Made by a program: the position numbers and the translations under genes | Notes under the pieces: generated by a model | The model's input: the letters and a program-made list of their open reading frames with translations, nothing else | What the model was told of the DNA's origin: nothing | The model's database searches: none | Shown: positions 52,811 through 61,632 of the stretch, in pieces | Layout of the letters: each line of letters starts with the position of its first letter | Numbering within the stretch: the first letter of the stretch is position 1 | NCBI GenBank assembly: GCA_937951345.1 | Contig: CALFCF010000001.1 | Span: forward strand, 1-64,000 | DNA length: 64,000 nucleotides | Direction: 5' to 3' | Origin: an uncultured Granulosicoccaceae bacterium | Lineage (GTDB): Bacteria > Pseudomonadota > Gammaproteobacteria > Granulosicoccales > Granulosicoccaceae

Positions 52811-54181
52811 CTAGCCGGGTCGGGGAGTGCTAAGGCGTCGTTTAGATCGTCTTATCAGAAAACGGGCAGGGTGTAACAGTGTGTACAAACTATCGTCTGT
52901 CGAACCGGTATTTTTACCCAGTATCTGAGCCGCTAACAATCGCGCGGCGATGAAAGCGACTGATAGTCCTCTTGATCCCAAGCCACCCAGTACATACAAC
53001 CCCGGTTGGTACTGCGCATCCGGATACAACGCTTCAGGTTTGCCATGATGCAGATCATGGTAGTGCATGTGGTAGAAAGTAAAATCCGGTAGATGCCCTA
53101 CGACGGGCAGTCGATCCGGTGTGGTTGCTCTGACGCCTGCCCAGTGCGATTCAATGTCACTGCAGGCAGTGGTTGGATCGGTATTTGTTCTTTTTGCAGC
53201 AGTGAAAACATCTTTACTGTTCAACGATTGTTCTGCAGCAGTCAGGTTTGCAACATCATCGGCATGATCAGTCGTCGCGTTACTGCTCTGTCTGTCATAA
53301 GTGGCACTGATTTGCCATTGTTGCGTTTGTTGTAATTGTTGTGACTGATCTTTTGAATCCGTTTGCAACGGGATAACGGTATGGCTTCCGCAAACAGCCA
53401 CCGTCAGCTTCGGACAAGGTGCTTCAATACGGGTGGTTTGACCGCGCACGGGTTGCAGTGTCAATTCCTGCATTGCGTTGAAACTGCTAATGCCGGTTCC
53501 GTTGGCCAGCACAACCCGTGAGGCTTGGTAATTTGTTTTATCGCTGTTGATCTGCCATTGGTTTGCAACGCGATCGATCGAATGAACCTGTATGCCAGTG
53601 ATGAAATCAATACGGGGATGTTGCAGTAACAACTGACACAAAACCGGAACATTTACATAACAGGCGTCGGGATAGTACAAGCCGCCAGTGGCAAGCGGGT
53701 AGCCGGTCAGTGTTCGGGCTGACTGTTTCGAGACGTGCCGGTAAAGCGGATGCTCCGGGTAATCGTCAGATCGCTCAAGAAGATGCAATGCACCACAGGT
53801 ATGGAAGACTGGTCGCTTGCCGGGCTTGTTTGATGCTTCAAGCGTTTTTAATACACTCAGCGTTTCAAGGAATCCGCTCGCGGAGAAACGGCTGGCCAGA
53901 TTACCCTCGCGTGTTATGTGTGGTCGCAGCAACGCTGCGGTATTGCCGGATGCGGCAGATGCTGCTTCGCTTGCACTATCCAGAACAGTGACCCGCTGAC
54001 CCTTGCTCGCCAGTGTATGTGCTAGCGCACATCCGGCCAGGCCCGCCCCAATGATAACCAAGGCTTTATCAGACGCTGAGTCGTTATCTGTCGTGCTTGT
54101 GTTGGTGCTAGGTTCGTTGCTTACCGGTTGTGCTAAACCGGAATGTGTCGGCAACTTGAACCAGGGGGGTGAATCACTCAA
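52811..54181 (-). CDS. mnmC: MnmC-type FAD-dependent tRNA cmnm5s2U34 oxidoreductase domain, stand-alone
   Basis: FAD enzyme that in MnmC converts cmnm5-uridine at the tRNA wobble position to the nm5 form. 456 residues: dinucleotide motif VIIGAGLAGCALAHTLASKG near 42, then SASGNTAALLRPHI and a C-terminal GLGSRGLSVA. The methyltransferase half found in E. coli MnmC is absent. The protein begins with SPPWF, which resembles the linker joining both halves in fused MnmC, and the only start is TTG at 54181 with a stop three codons upstream. Several polar insertions (about 25-40 and 270-330) are present. Confidence 0.82.
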   Translation of the reverse strand: MSDSPPWFKLPTHSGLAQPVSNEPSTNTSTTDNDSASDKALVIIGAGLAGCALAHTLASKGQRVTVLDSASEAASAASGNTAALLRPHITREGNLASRFSASGFLETLSVLKTLEASNKPGKRPVFHTCGALHLLERSDDYPEHPLYRHVSKQSARTLTGYPLATGGLYYPDACYVNVPVLCQLLLQHPRIDFITGIQVHSIDRVANQWQINSDKTNYQASRVVLANGTGISSFNAMQELTLQPVRGQTTRIEAPCPKLTVAVCGSHTVIPLQTDSKDQSQQLQQTQQWQISATYDRQSSNATTDHADDVANLTAAEQSLNSKDVFTAAKRTNTDPTTACSDIESHWAGVRATTPDRLPVVGHLPDFTFYHMHYHDLHHGKPEALYPDAQYQPGLYVLGGLGSRGLSVAFIAARLLAAQILGKNTGSTDDSLYTLLHPARFLIRRSKRRLSTPRPG

Positions 54182-54245
54182 CGATTGTCTTTAGTCACGT
54201 GTATAAAGAAGCGTTTTTCACCGGGTTTGTTATCCAAGCGGATGA

Positions 54246-55469
54246 TCATCCTGCGGCATAACGCGATTCAACATAGTTCTCAACAATCTGCTGAAACTCG
54301 GTTGCGATGTTGTCGCCTTTTAACGTCATGGCCTTTTCACCGTCGATGTAAACCGGTGCGACCGGCCGTTCGCCAGTGCCCGGCAAACTGATACCGATAT
54401 TTGCGTGTTTACTTTCACCGGGGCCATTGACCACGCAGCCCATTACCGCAACGGACATATCTGCAACACCCGGGTACTGTTGTTTCCAGGCCGGCATACT
54501 GTCGCGTAAAAAGCTTTGAATACCGTCAGCCAGTTCCTGAAAATACGTACTGCTTGTGCGGCCGCAACCCGGGCACGCGCTAACCATCGGGGTGAACGAG
54601 CGGATACCCATGGTTTGCAGAATTTCCTGAGCAACGATAACTTCCCGCGTTCTATCACCGTTCGGCTCAGGTGTCAGCGATATGCGTATTGTGTCGCCAA
54701 TGCCCTGCTGCAGTAAAACTGCCAGTGCAGCGGTTGAGGCAACGATACCTTTACTACCCATACCTGCTTCCGTTAACCCCAGATGCAGCGCGTACTTGCA
54801 CTCGTTACCTAATCGCTTGTACACATCGATCAGATCCTGAACACGACTCATTTTGCACGAGACAACAATTTTCTCAGCCGGTAGTCCGATTTCCTCGGCA
54901 CGTACGGCGCTACCGAGTGCTGACTCTATAACTGCATCGCGATTGATCTGATCAAGCGTTACGGGGTCTTTACGTTTCGCGTTGTCATCGAGCAACTGTG
55001 CCAACAGGTCCTGATCGAGGCTGCCCCAGTTAGCACCGATACGTACTGGTTTATCGTGACGGCATGCAATCTCAATCATGGTTGAGAATTGCTCATCACG
55101 CTTACGACCACGACCGACATTGCCGGGGTTGATGCGGTACTTGTCGAGCGCTTCAGCACAAGCAGGCACATCGCTTAGTAGCTTGTGACCGTTGAAATGG
55201 AAATCACCCACCAGCGGGACATCACAGTTCATCGCCAGCAATCGTTCTCGAATTTCAGGGACTGCGCGCGCAGCGGCTTCGGTGTTGACGGTAATGCGCA
55301 CGATTTCCGAACCCGCACGTGCCAGGTCGGCAACCTGATGAGCCGTGCGTACGACATCTTCCGTGTCAGTATTGGTCATCGATTGCACGACGATCGGATT
55401 GTTTCCACCCATCAAGACACCGCCAATGGCAACCGGTGTGGACGGGCGTCGGGAACTGGATAAAGGCAT
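54246..55469 (-). CDS. ispG: (E)-4-hydroxy-3-methylbut-2-enyl-diphosphate synthase, flavodoxin type
   Basis: Penultimate step of the MEP isoprenoid pathway, a [4Fe-4S] reductase. 407 residues, with N-terminal TIM barrel ([37 protein letters not shown]) and C-terminal cluster residues in CPGCGRTS and [11 protein letters not shown]. coli IspG is 372; the extra length lies partly near the cluster domain. It precedes the MnmC-like gene by 64 bp on the same strand and may share its transcript. Confidence 0.96.
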   Translation of the reverse strand: MPLSSSRRPSTPVAIGGVLMGGNNPIVVQSMTNTDTEDVVRTAHQVADLARAGSEIVRITVNTEAAARAVPEIRERLLAMNCDVPLVGDFHFNGHKLLSDVPACAEALDKYRINPGNVGRGRKRDEQFSTMIEIACRHDKPVRIGANWGSLDQDLLAQLLDDNAKRKDPVTLDQINRDAVIESALGSAVRAEEIGLPAEKIVVSCKMSRVQDLIDVYKRLGNECKYALHLGLTEAGMGSKGIVASTAALAVLLQQGIGDTIRISLTPEPNGDRTREVIVAQEILQTMGIRSFTPMVSACPGCGRTSSTYFQELADGIQSFLRDSMPAWKQQYPGVADMSVAVMGCVVNGPGESKHANIGISLPGTGERPVAPVYIDGEKAMTLKGDNIATEFQQIVENYVESRYAAG

Positions 55470-55982
55470 GATCGCTGGTTGTGCGTGTATTACCCCGGCA
55501 TGCGTTTCTTGAGTATGCCGAGTTTAAATATTTTGATTGGAGATCCATTGTAGCAGGTTGCAAACAGCGCAAACTGGGTGCATTGACTGTTGCACCCAGT
55601 TTGTGAAGCTGATGGGATGCTAGAACAACAAGCCTTCGTTCACCTGAAACTCGACCAATTCAAGCGGCTGCCTGCCTGAACATTGCCTTTTCCGCAGCCG
55701 ATCAGTGTACTAAGTGAGCACCTGCAACAGTCAATGCAGTCACTTTGGAAACGGTGAGAGCGGGTCCGTGGCAGGCTGGGTTTCAGCCAGCAACCTTTGC
55801 GGGCAGCCATCTCCAGCTCAGGATGACGCCGGGCTCAGCCTGCGGATGTAGCTTGATAGTGAATTTTGCGCCGTACAGACGCTGTCAACTGCATGCTACA
55901 CGTGACGTAGTCAACAAAGCGTGTCTTTGAAACCCCGATGTAATCAATTTGCAAGCTTGCTGCGCTCGGGTAGAATCCGGCC
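55470..55982. other. Gene-free interval with several hairpins between ispG and hrcA
   Basis: 513 bp between divergent genes. A 13-bp perfect stem lies at 55570-55603, a second structure (AAGTGA, CTGCA, TGCAG, TCACTT) at 55712-55745, and GGCTG and CAGCC around a GGTTT loop near 55777-55791. No reading frame looks real. It must contain both promoters; an unannotated RNA is possible. I compared it by eye with tmRNA, RNase P RNA and 4.5S RNA and found no match. Confidence 0.5.
55570..55603. terminator. Strong hairpin upstream of ispG
   Basis: CAAACTGGGTGCA (55570-55582) and TGCACCCAGTTTG (55591-55603), perfect 13-bp stem with 8-nt loop, 100 bp upstream of the ispG start. No gene reads into it from either side, so as a terminator it would need an unseen transcript; it could also be an operator or leader structure. 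Confidence 0.4.
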
Positions 55983-57047
55983 ATGACTGATGAAAAGTCA
56001 ATCGGTATAGAGGTTACGGAGCGTGAGCAGAACATTCTGCGCATGCTAGTCGACCACTATATAAACGACGGGCAGCCGGTAGGGTCGCGAACCCTGTCGA
56101 AACTGCCGGGCATCGGTATAAGCGCCGCATCGGTTCGCAATGTGATGGGTGATCTGGAGAGTATGGGTTTACTCAGATCGCCGCATACCTCTGCCGGCCG
56201 GGTACCTACCACCGCTGCTTATCGTATTTTTGTGGATTCGATGCTGGAATACCAGGAGCCGGGCAGCGACACCATAAAGGAAATCCAGTCTGCGTTTGAC
56301 TCTAACCTCAGCGATCAGGCGCTGGTTAAAGTCGCATCCAAATATCTCTCCGGTGTCACGGGGATGGCTGGCATGATTACCGTGCCCAAGCGCGAAACCA
56401 TCGCCGTCAAGCAGGTCGAATTTTTACCGTTATCCGACAAACGTATTCTGGCGATTTTGATCCTCAGCGATAACCAGGTAGACAATCGCATTATTTCAAT
56501 GGACCGCGACTACACCAAGGATGAGCTCGAAGAATTCGCACGTTTTCTGAATGCCGAGTATCTCGGACGATCCCTGTCGGAAGTCCGCGACAGCCTGCAA
56601 AACGAGCTGCAAAGTGTTCGTGCCGACATGAGCCAGCGGATGCAGCTGATGATAGATCTGGCGGGGCAGGTACTGGATGGAAACGAAAAAGCCGCAGAAA
56701 ATGAAGACCTGTTGGTTGCCGGTGAAACCAACCTGATGTCGCATGCCGATTTATCAGATGTTGGAACGCTGCGTGAGCTGTTTCACGCGTTTGAGCAAAA
56801 GCGTGACATCTACCACTTACTGGAACGTTGCATCACCGCCGACGGCGTTCAGATCTTTATTGGCAATGAAGCCGGCTACGACGTCCTGCAGGAGTGCAGC
56901 CTGATAACCTCTACCTATGAGGTCAGTGGCAGCGTACTGGGTGTGATGGGTGTTATCGGGCCGAAGCGTATGGCCTATGACAAAGTCATTCCTGTGGTTG
57001 ATGTCACATCAAAATTGCTCAGTGCCGCCTTGAATTCCAAAAAATAG
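55983..57047 (+). CDS. hrcA: Heat-inducible transcription repressor HrcA
   Basis: Winged-helix repressor of chaperone genes, folded with the help of GroEL. 354 residues with EQNILRMLVDHYINDGQPVGSRTLSKLPGIGISAASVRNVMGDLESMGLL (shown in the first 70 residues), SPHTSAGRVPT and the C-terminal GPKRMAYDKVIPVVD. It opens the hrcA-grpE-dnaK-dnaJ block. A clear CIRCE operator is not visible upstream of any gene of the block. Confidence 0.95.
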   Translation: MTDEKSIGIEVTEREQNILRMLVDHYINDGQPVGSRTLSKLPGIGISAASVRNVMGDLESMGLLRSPHTSAGRVPTTAAYRIFVDSMLEYQEPGSDTIKEIQSAFDSNLSDQALVKVASKYLSGVTGMAGMITVPKRETIAVKQVEFLPLSDKRILAILILSDNQVDNRIISMDRDYTKDELEEFARFLNAEYLGRSLSEVRDSLQNELQSVRADMSQRMQLMIDLAGQVLDGNEKAAENEDLLVAGETNLMSHADLSDVGTLRELFHAFEQKRDIYHLLERCITADGVQIFIGNEAGYDVLQECSLITSTYEVSGSVLGVMGVIGPKRMAYDKVIPVVDVTSKLLSAALNSKK

Positions 57048-57174
57048 CCCCCACGCTCACCTATCACCTGGATTTCCTGACTCAGGAAGCCAGGGTTTTA
57101 TTGTTGCTTGGAATGCGTAATTGCTGCGTTATCGGGTCAGTCCGACGCTCGACTGCTAATCAATTTTTACTCGT

Positions 57175-57987
57175 ATGAACAAAAACACGACTTCCACTGA
57201 TGAGTCGGGTGCCAGCGATGTGCCTGGCGACGAAACCGTGTCTGATTCCGGCGATGACCAGCAGTCAGCGAACGGTGATAGCTCTGTCGCTGACAACAAG
57301 TCCGAAGACACCGGTGAAGGGAATCCGACAGATGGATTGCCGGAAAAAATGTCGGCTGAGGAAAACCTCGATCCCCCGGATCTGGAGCCGGGGCAGGCTG
57401 ATGACAGCTCTGCAGAGGCGAATAAAAACCCGCAGCAGGTCGCTGCTGATGAAAATGCACCGTCTGAGAACGCCGAAGATGAGTCCGAGTCGGATGAACA
57501 GCCGGAACAAGACCTGACACCGGAGCAACAGGTACTGCAGTTGCAGGAACAGTTGTCAACGCAACAGGCGGGTTTCAAAGATGATCTGTTGCGCATGCAG
57601 GCGGAAATGCAAAACCAGCGTAAGCGGCTCGAAGCACAGTCTGACCGCGCTCGAAAATTTGCCGTAGAAGGATTCGCAAAAGATCTGCTCGAAGTCAAAG
57701 ACAGTCTGGAAATGGGTCTTGAGGCGGCGCAGCAGGAAGGGGCCGATGTGGCCAACTTTGTTGAAGGTGCTGATCTGACACTGAAAATGCTGTCGCAGTC
57801 GTTTGGCAAGCACAATATTGCTGAAATCAATCCGATGGACGAGAAATTCAACCCGGAGCTCCACGAGGCCATGTCGCAGGCGCCGGTTGAGGGTAAGGAG
57901 CCCAATACGGTTATCGGGGTTATTCAAAAGGGTTACACCCTGAATGGCCGGGTCATTCGCGCTGCCCGTGTGATGGTTGCCAAGTAG
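57175..57987 (+). CDS. grpE: Nucleotide exchange factor GrpE, with long acidic N-terminus
   Basis: Releases ADP from DnaK. The GrpE core is at about 115-270 (coiled coil LQLQEQLSTQQAGFKDDLLRMQAEMQNQRKR, then KDSLEMGLEAA, and the beta-wing AMSQAPVEGKEPNTVIGVIQKGYTLNGRVIRAARVMVAK in parts). Residues 1-110 are an acidic Ser/Asp/Glu-rich, probably disordered extension, roughly 70 residues more than E. coli GrpE. It lies about 130 bp after hrcA. Confidence 0.93.
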   Translation: MNKNTTSTDESGASDVPGDETVSDSGDDQQSANGDSSVADNKSEDTGEGNPTDGLPEKMSAEENLDPPDLEPGQADDSSAEANKNPQQVAADENAPSENAEDESESDEQPEQDLTPEQQVLQLQEQLSTQQAGFKDDLLRMQAEMQNQRKRLEAQSDRARKFAVEGFAKDLLEVKDSLEMGLEAAQQEGADVANFVEGADLTLKMLSQSFGKHNIAEINPMDEKFNPELHEAMSQAPVEGKEPNTVIGVIQKGYTLNGRVIRAARVMVAK

Positions 57988-58013
57988 GTCATCACGAGCG
58001 CTAACGCTAAGTG

Positions 58014-58038
58014 TTGAAATGCGCCCTGCGGGCCACAT
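58014..58038 (+). promoter_or_regulatory. Possible sigma-32-type heat-shock promoter of dnaK
   Basis: TTGAAA (58014-58019), a 13-bp GC-rich spacer, and CCACAT (58033-58038) resemble the heat-shock consensus CTTGAAA and CCCCAT. It lies 150 bp upstream of the dnaK ATG, beyond the end of grpE. Between it and dnaK is an inverted repeat, GGTGATCA (58063-58070) and TGATCACC (58089-58096), which would fall in the mRNA leader. Confidence 0.45.
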
Positions 58039-58187
58039 ATATCAATGAGACATGAAAAGACGGGTGATCACTCTCGTTCCGACGGGGTTGATCACCGCAC
58101 AAGTGGCTTGCGGTGAGCGCGAAGCCAGTTAATAAACGTTTTACTTAAACAAACAACTAATACCAGGTTTTTCCGGAGACAATCTCA

Positions 58188-60122
58188 ATGGGCACAATAA
58201 TCGGCATCGATCTCGGCACGACTAATTCGTGTGTCGCTGTGATGGAAGGCGGCCAGCCGCGGGTGATTGAAAATTCCGAGGGCGATCGCACAACCCCCTC
58301 GATCGTTGCCTTTGGTGATGACGAAGAGGTGTTGGTTGGACAACCGGCTAAACGTCAGGCGGTCACCAATCCGCAAAATACACTGTATGCCGTTAAGCGC
58401 CTGATCGGACGCCGTTTTCAGGAAGATGCTGTCCAGAAAGACATCGAGAAAGTGCCTTACAAGATCATCAAGGCCGACAATGGTGATGCCTGGGTTGAAG
58501 CCAATGGCAACAAGATGGCACCGCCTGAAGTATCGGCCCGTATTCTGATGAAAATGAAGCAGACGGCTGAGGAGTATCTCGGAACGGATGTGACGGAAGC
58601 GGTTATTACCGTGCCTGCCTACTTTAATGATTCGCAGCGTCAGGCAACTAAAGATGCCGGACGCATTGCCGGACTGGATGTAAAACGTATCATCAATGAG
58701 CCAACTGCTGCTGCACTGGCTTACGGTATGGACAAGCAGCGTGGTAATAAAACCATCGCAGTTTATGACCTGGGTGGCGGTACGTTCGATATATCGATTA
58801 TCGAAATCGCTGAAGTCGACGGTGAACACCAGTTCGAAGTGCTTTCAACCAACGGCGACACGTTCCTGGGTGGTGAAGATTTTGACAATCGACTGATTGA
58901 GTATCTGGCCGAGCAGTTCAAAAAAGAAAGCGGCATTGATCTGCATAACGATCCGCTGGCTTTGCAGCGACTTAAAGAAGGTGCCGAGAAAGCTAAAATA
59001 GAGCTATCCTCAACCTCGCAAACTGACGTTAGTCTGCCGTTTATTACCGCGGATGCAGCAGGTCCGAAACACCTGAACATCAAAGTTACCCGTGCCAAGC
59101 TCGAATCACTGGTTGATGACCTGATTCAACGCACAATCGGCCCCTGTAAAACTGCGCTGAAAGATGCCGGACTATCAGCATCTGATGTTGCTGACATCAT
59201 CATGGTGGGTGGTCAGACTCGTATGCCGAAGGTTCAGGAAGTCGTTAAAGATTTCTTTGGTAAAGAGCCACGTAAAGATGTTAATCCGGACGAGGCTGTT
59301 GCTGTCGGTGCTGCTATCCAGGGTGGTGTATTGGGTGGACAGGTAAAAGACGTATTGCTGCTTGACGTAACACCTTTGTCACTGGGTATTGAAACTCTCG
59401 GTGGCGTTATGACCAAACTCATTGATAAAAACACCACTATCCCGACCAAAGCACAGCAAGTGTTCTCCACGGCCGATGACAATCAGGCTGCGGTTACTGT
59501 GCATGTATTGCAAGGTGAGCGTGATATCGCTTCCGGTAACAAGTCGCTGGGTCGATTTGATCTGGAAGATATTCCACCGGCACCGCGCGGGGTACCGCAA
59601 ATCGAAGTGGCATTCGACATCGATGCTAACGGTATCCTGAATGTTTCTGCACAGGACAAGGCGACTGGTAAACAGCAGTCGATAGTTATCAAGGCATCAA
59701 GTGGTTTATCAGATGATGAAATCGATCGCATGGTGGCTGATGCTGAAGCGCATGCCGATGATGATGCCCGTCAACGTGAATTGATTGATGTGCGCAATAC
59801 CGCTGACTCGTTAGTCCACCAGACTGAAAAATCGATGAACGATCTTGAAGGGCAGATGGAGCCTGGCGAGAGAGAGGATATTACATCGAAGCTCAACGAG
59901 TTGCGGGAAGTTGCCAAAGGCGATGACAAGACGGCGATCGACGAGAAAATCGAAGCGTTATCTGAATCTGCGCAGAAGTTAGCTGAGCGTGCTTATGCGG
60001 CTGCGAACCAGGATTCTGGTGATGCAGCGGGTGCCGCGCCTTCGGATCAAGCGGATGCGCCGCCTTCTGACGATGCTGTTGAAGCGGAGTTTGAAGAAGT
60101 TAAAGACGATAAGCGCCAGTAA
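58188..60122 (+). CDS. dnaK: Chaperone DnaK (Hsp70)
   Basis: ATP-driven chaperone of 644 residues. ATPase signatures [32 protein letters not shown] and [11 protein letters not shown] are present; the substrate domain follows from about 390, and the C-terminus ends in the acidic [11 protein letters not shown] with a few extra residues. A ribosome binding site (CCGGAGA) precedes the ATG. It is preceded by the sigma-32-like promoter and followed by dnaJ after 105 bp. Confidence 0.98.
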   Translation: MGTIIGIDLGTTNSCVAVMEGGQPRVIENSEGDRTTPSIVAFGDDEEVLVGQPAKRQAVTNPQNTLYAVKRLIGRRFQEDAVQKDIEKVPYKIIKADNGDAWVEANGNKMAPPEVSARILMKMKQTAEEYLGTDVTEAVITVPAYFNDSQRQATKDAGRIAGLDVKRIINEPTAAALAYGMDKQRGNKTIAVYDLGGGTFDISIIEIAEVDGEHQFEVLSTNGDTFLGGEDFDNRLIEYLAEQFKKESGIDLHNDPLALQRLKEGAEKAKIELSSTSQTDVSLPFITADAAGPKHLNIKVTRAKLESLVDDLIQRTIGPCKTALKDAGLSASDVADIIMVGGQTRMPKVQEVVKDFFGKEPRKDVNPDEAVAVGAAIQGGVLGGQVKDVLLLDVTPLSLGIETLGGVMTKLIDKNTTIPTKAQQVFSTADDNQAAVTVHVLQGERDIASGNKSLGRFDLEDIPPAPRGVPQIEVAFDIDANGILNVSAQDKATGKQQSIVIKASSGLSDDEIDRMVADAEAHADDDARQRELIDVRNTADSLVHQTEKSMNDLEGQMEPGEREDITSKLNELREVAKGDDKTAIDEKIEALSESAQKLAERAYAAANQDSGDAAGAAPSDQADAPPSDDAVEAEFEEVKDDKRQ

Positions 60123-60227
60123 AATTTACTGATCAGATCGTTCATGCGTTTGTGCTGCCGGACAGGTCGTCCGGCGCTGTATTGAATACCCGATAAACCG
60201 TCCTACTACGAACTATTTCAGGTCCAA

Positions 60228-61364
60228 ATGGCAAAACGGGACTATTACGAAGTGCTTGGCGTCGAACGTGGCGTCACAAAGGCTGACCTGAAAAAGGCCT
60301 ATCGTCGGCTGGCGATGAAATATCACCCGGATCGAAATCCGGACGATGAGTCGGCTGCAGAGAAATTCAAGGAAGCTAAAGAAGCTTACGAAGTAATCGG
60401 TGACGATCAGAAGCGTGCTGCATACGATCAGTTCGGACATGCCGGTGTTGATAACTCTGCTGCGGGTCCCGGTGGTTTCGGTGGCGCTGCCGACATCAAC
60501 GATATTTTTGGTGATGTATTTGGCGACATCTTCGGTGGCGGTCGTGGGCGTGGCGGGCCACGTGTGCATCGCGGTGATGATCTGCAGTACAACCTGGAGA
60601 TTTCGCTTGAAGATGCGGTCGCCGGTGTAGAGACAAAAATCAAAGTTCCGAACCTTGTTGCCTGCGATGCGTGTGATGGCAGCGGATCGAAACGCGGCAC
60701 CACACCGAGCAATTGCCCAACCTGTCACGGGGCGGGTCAGGTACGTATGAATCAGGGATTCTTTTCTGTTCAGCAAACCTGTCCTGCGTGCCGCGGCAGA
60801 GGTAAAGTCATCACTGATCCATGCCCGCGTTGTCGTGGACAAGGCCGTAAACAAAAAGAAAAAACACTGTCAGTCAAAATACCGGCCGGTGTCGATACAG
60901 GCGACAAGATCCGACTTTCGGGTGAAGGCGAAGCCAGTGAAAACGGTGGTCCTGCCGGTGATCTGTATGTTGCTATCCATGTTAAGCAACACGATATCTT
61001 CGAACGTGATGGTGCGCAGCTGCTGTGCACGGTACCGATCAACTTTGCCACAGCGACTATTGGCGGCGAGCTTGAAGTACCAACGCTGGACGGTCGTGTA
61101 AAACTGAAAATTCCGGCAGGTACTCAGTCTGAAAAAACCTTTCGGCTGCGTGGTAAGGGTGTGAAACCGGTACGTGGTGGCCCGACAGGTGATCTGATGT
61201 GTAAAGTGCGGGTTGAGACTCCGATCAATCTGTCGTCGCAGCAGAAAGAACTCCTGATGGAATTTCATGATTCTATTGGTGGTGATAACGCGGCCAAGCA
61301 TAGCCCGCAAGCGCATAACTGGCTCGGGGGCGTAAAGCGTTTTTTTGACAGTATCCGAAGCTGA
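60228..61364 (+). CDS. dnaJ: Co-chaperone DnaJ (Hsp40)
   Basis: Brings substrates to DnaK and stimulates its ATPase. 378 residues: J domain with HPD (YHPDRNP), Gly/Phe-rich segment, four CxxCxGxG zinc repeats ([32 protein letters not shown]) and two C-terminal beta domains. Standard length. It is followed by 268 bp without a gene. Confidence 0.98.
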   Translation: MAKRDYYEVLGVERGVTKADLKKAYRRLAMKYHPDRNPDDESAAEKFKEAKEAYEVIGDDQKRAAYDQFGHAGVDNSAAGPGGFGGAADINDIFGDVFGDIFGGGRGRGGPRVHRGDDLQYNLEISLEDAVAGVETKIKVPNLVACDACDGSGSKRGTTPSNCPTCHGAGQVRMNQGFFSVQQTCPACRGRGKVITDPCPRCRGQGRKQKEKTLSVKIPAGVDTGDKIRLSGEGEASENGGPAGDLYVAIHVKQHDIFERDGAQLLCTVPINFATATIGGELEVPTLDGRVKLKIPAGTQSEKTFRLRGKGVKPVRGGPTGDLMCKVRVETPINLSSQQKELLMEFHDSIGGDNAAKHSPQAHNWLGGVKRFFDSIRS

Positions 61365-61632
61365 TACCGGTTGTTTGTGATTTTCAATCACTGAACTGAA
61401 GCTCCCCTGACGGATACCCGTTTGTCTTCATTCGTCTTTAAACCTGAGTCGCCAGCGTTTTATCCGCCTGGCCTTAGCCTTGTATTTGTATCCGCTCCAG
61501 ACCCGCGGTCTTCAATGCCGTCGTTCGCGCGCTTTGTCGCGACGCTACGGTGACTTTTCCTGTTATTGTTCAGCACAGGCTGCGCATCCATAATGGTCGC
61601 GAGTCGGCTGAAAATCGGGAGGATTGGTCAGG

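Noticed and set aside
55470-55982. tmRNA, RNase P RNA or 4.5S RNA upstream of hrcA
   Set aside because: None of the conserved sequence blocks of these RNAs is present by eye.
57145-57165. CIRCE operator before grpE
   Set aside because: Only a half-site-like GACTGCTAA is present; the expected inverse arm 9 bp upstream does not match.
57156-57905. A 249-codon open frame on the minus strand opposite grpE
   Set aside because: It is a Ser/Cys-rich mirror of the acidic grpE coding sequence with no domain; GrpE on the plus strand is certain.
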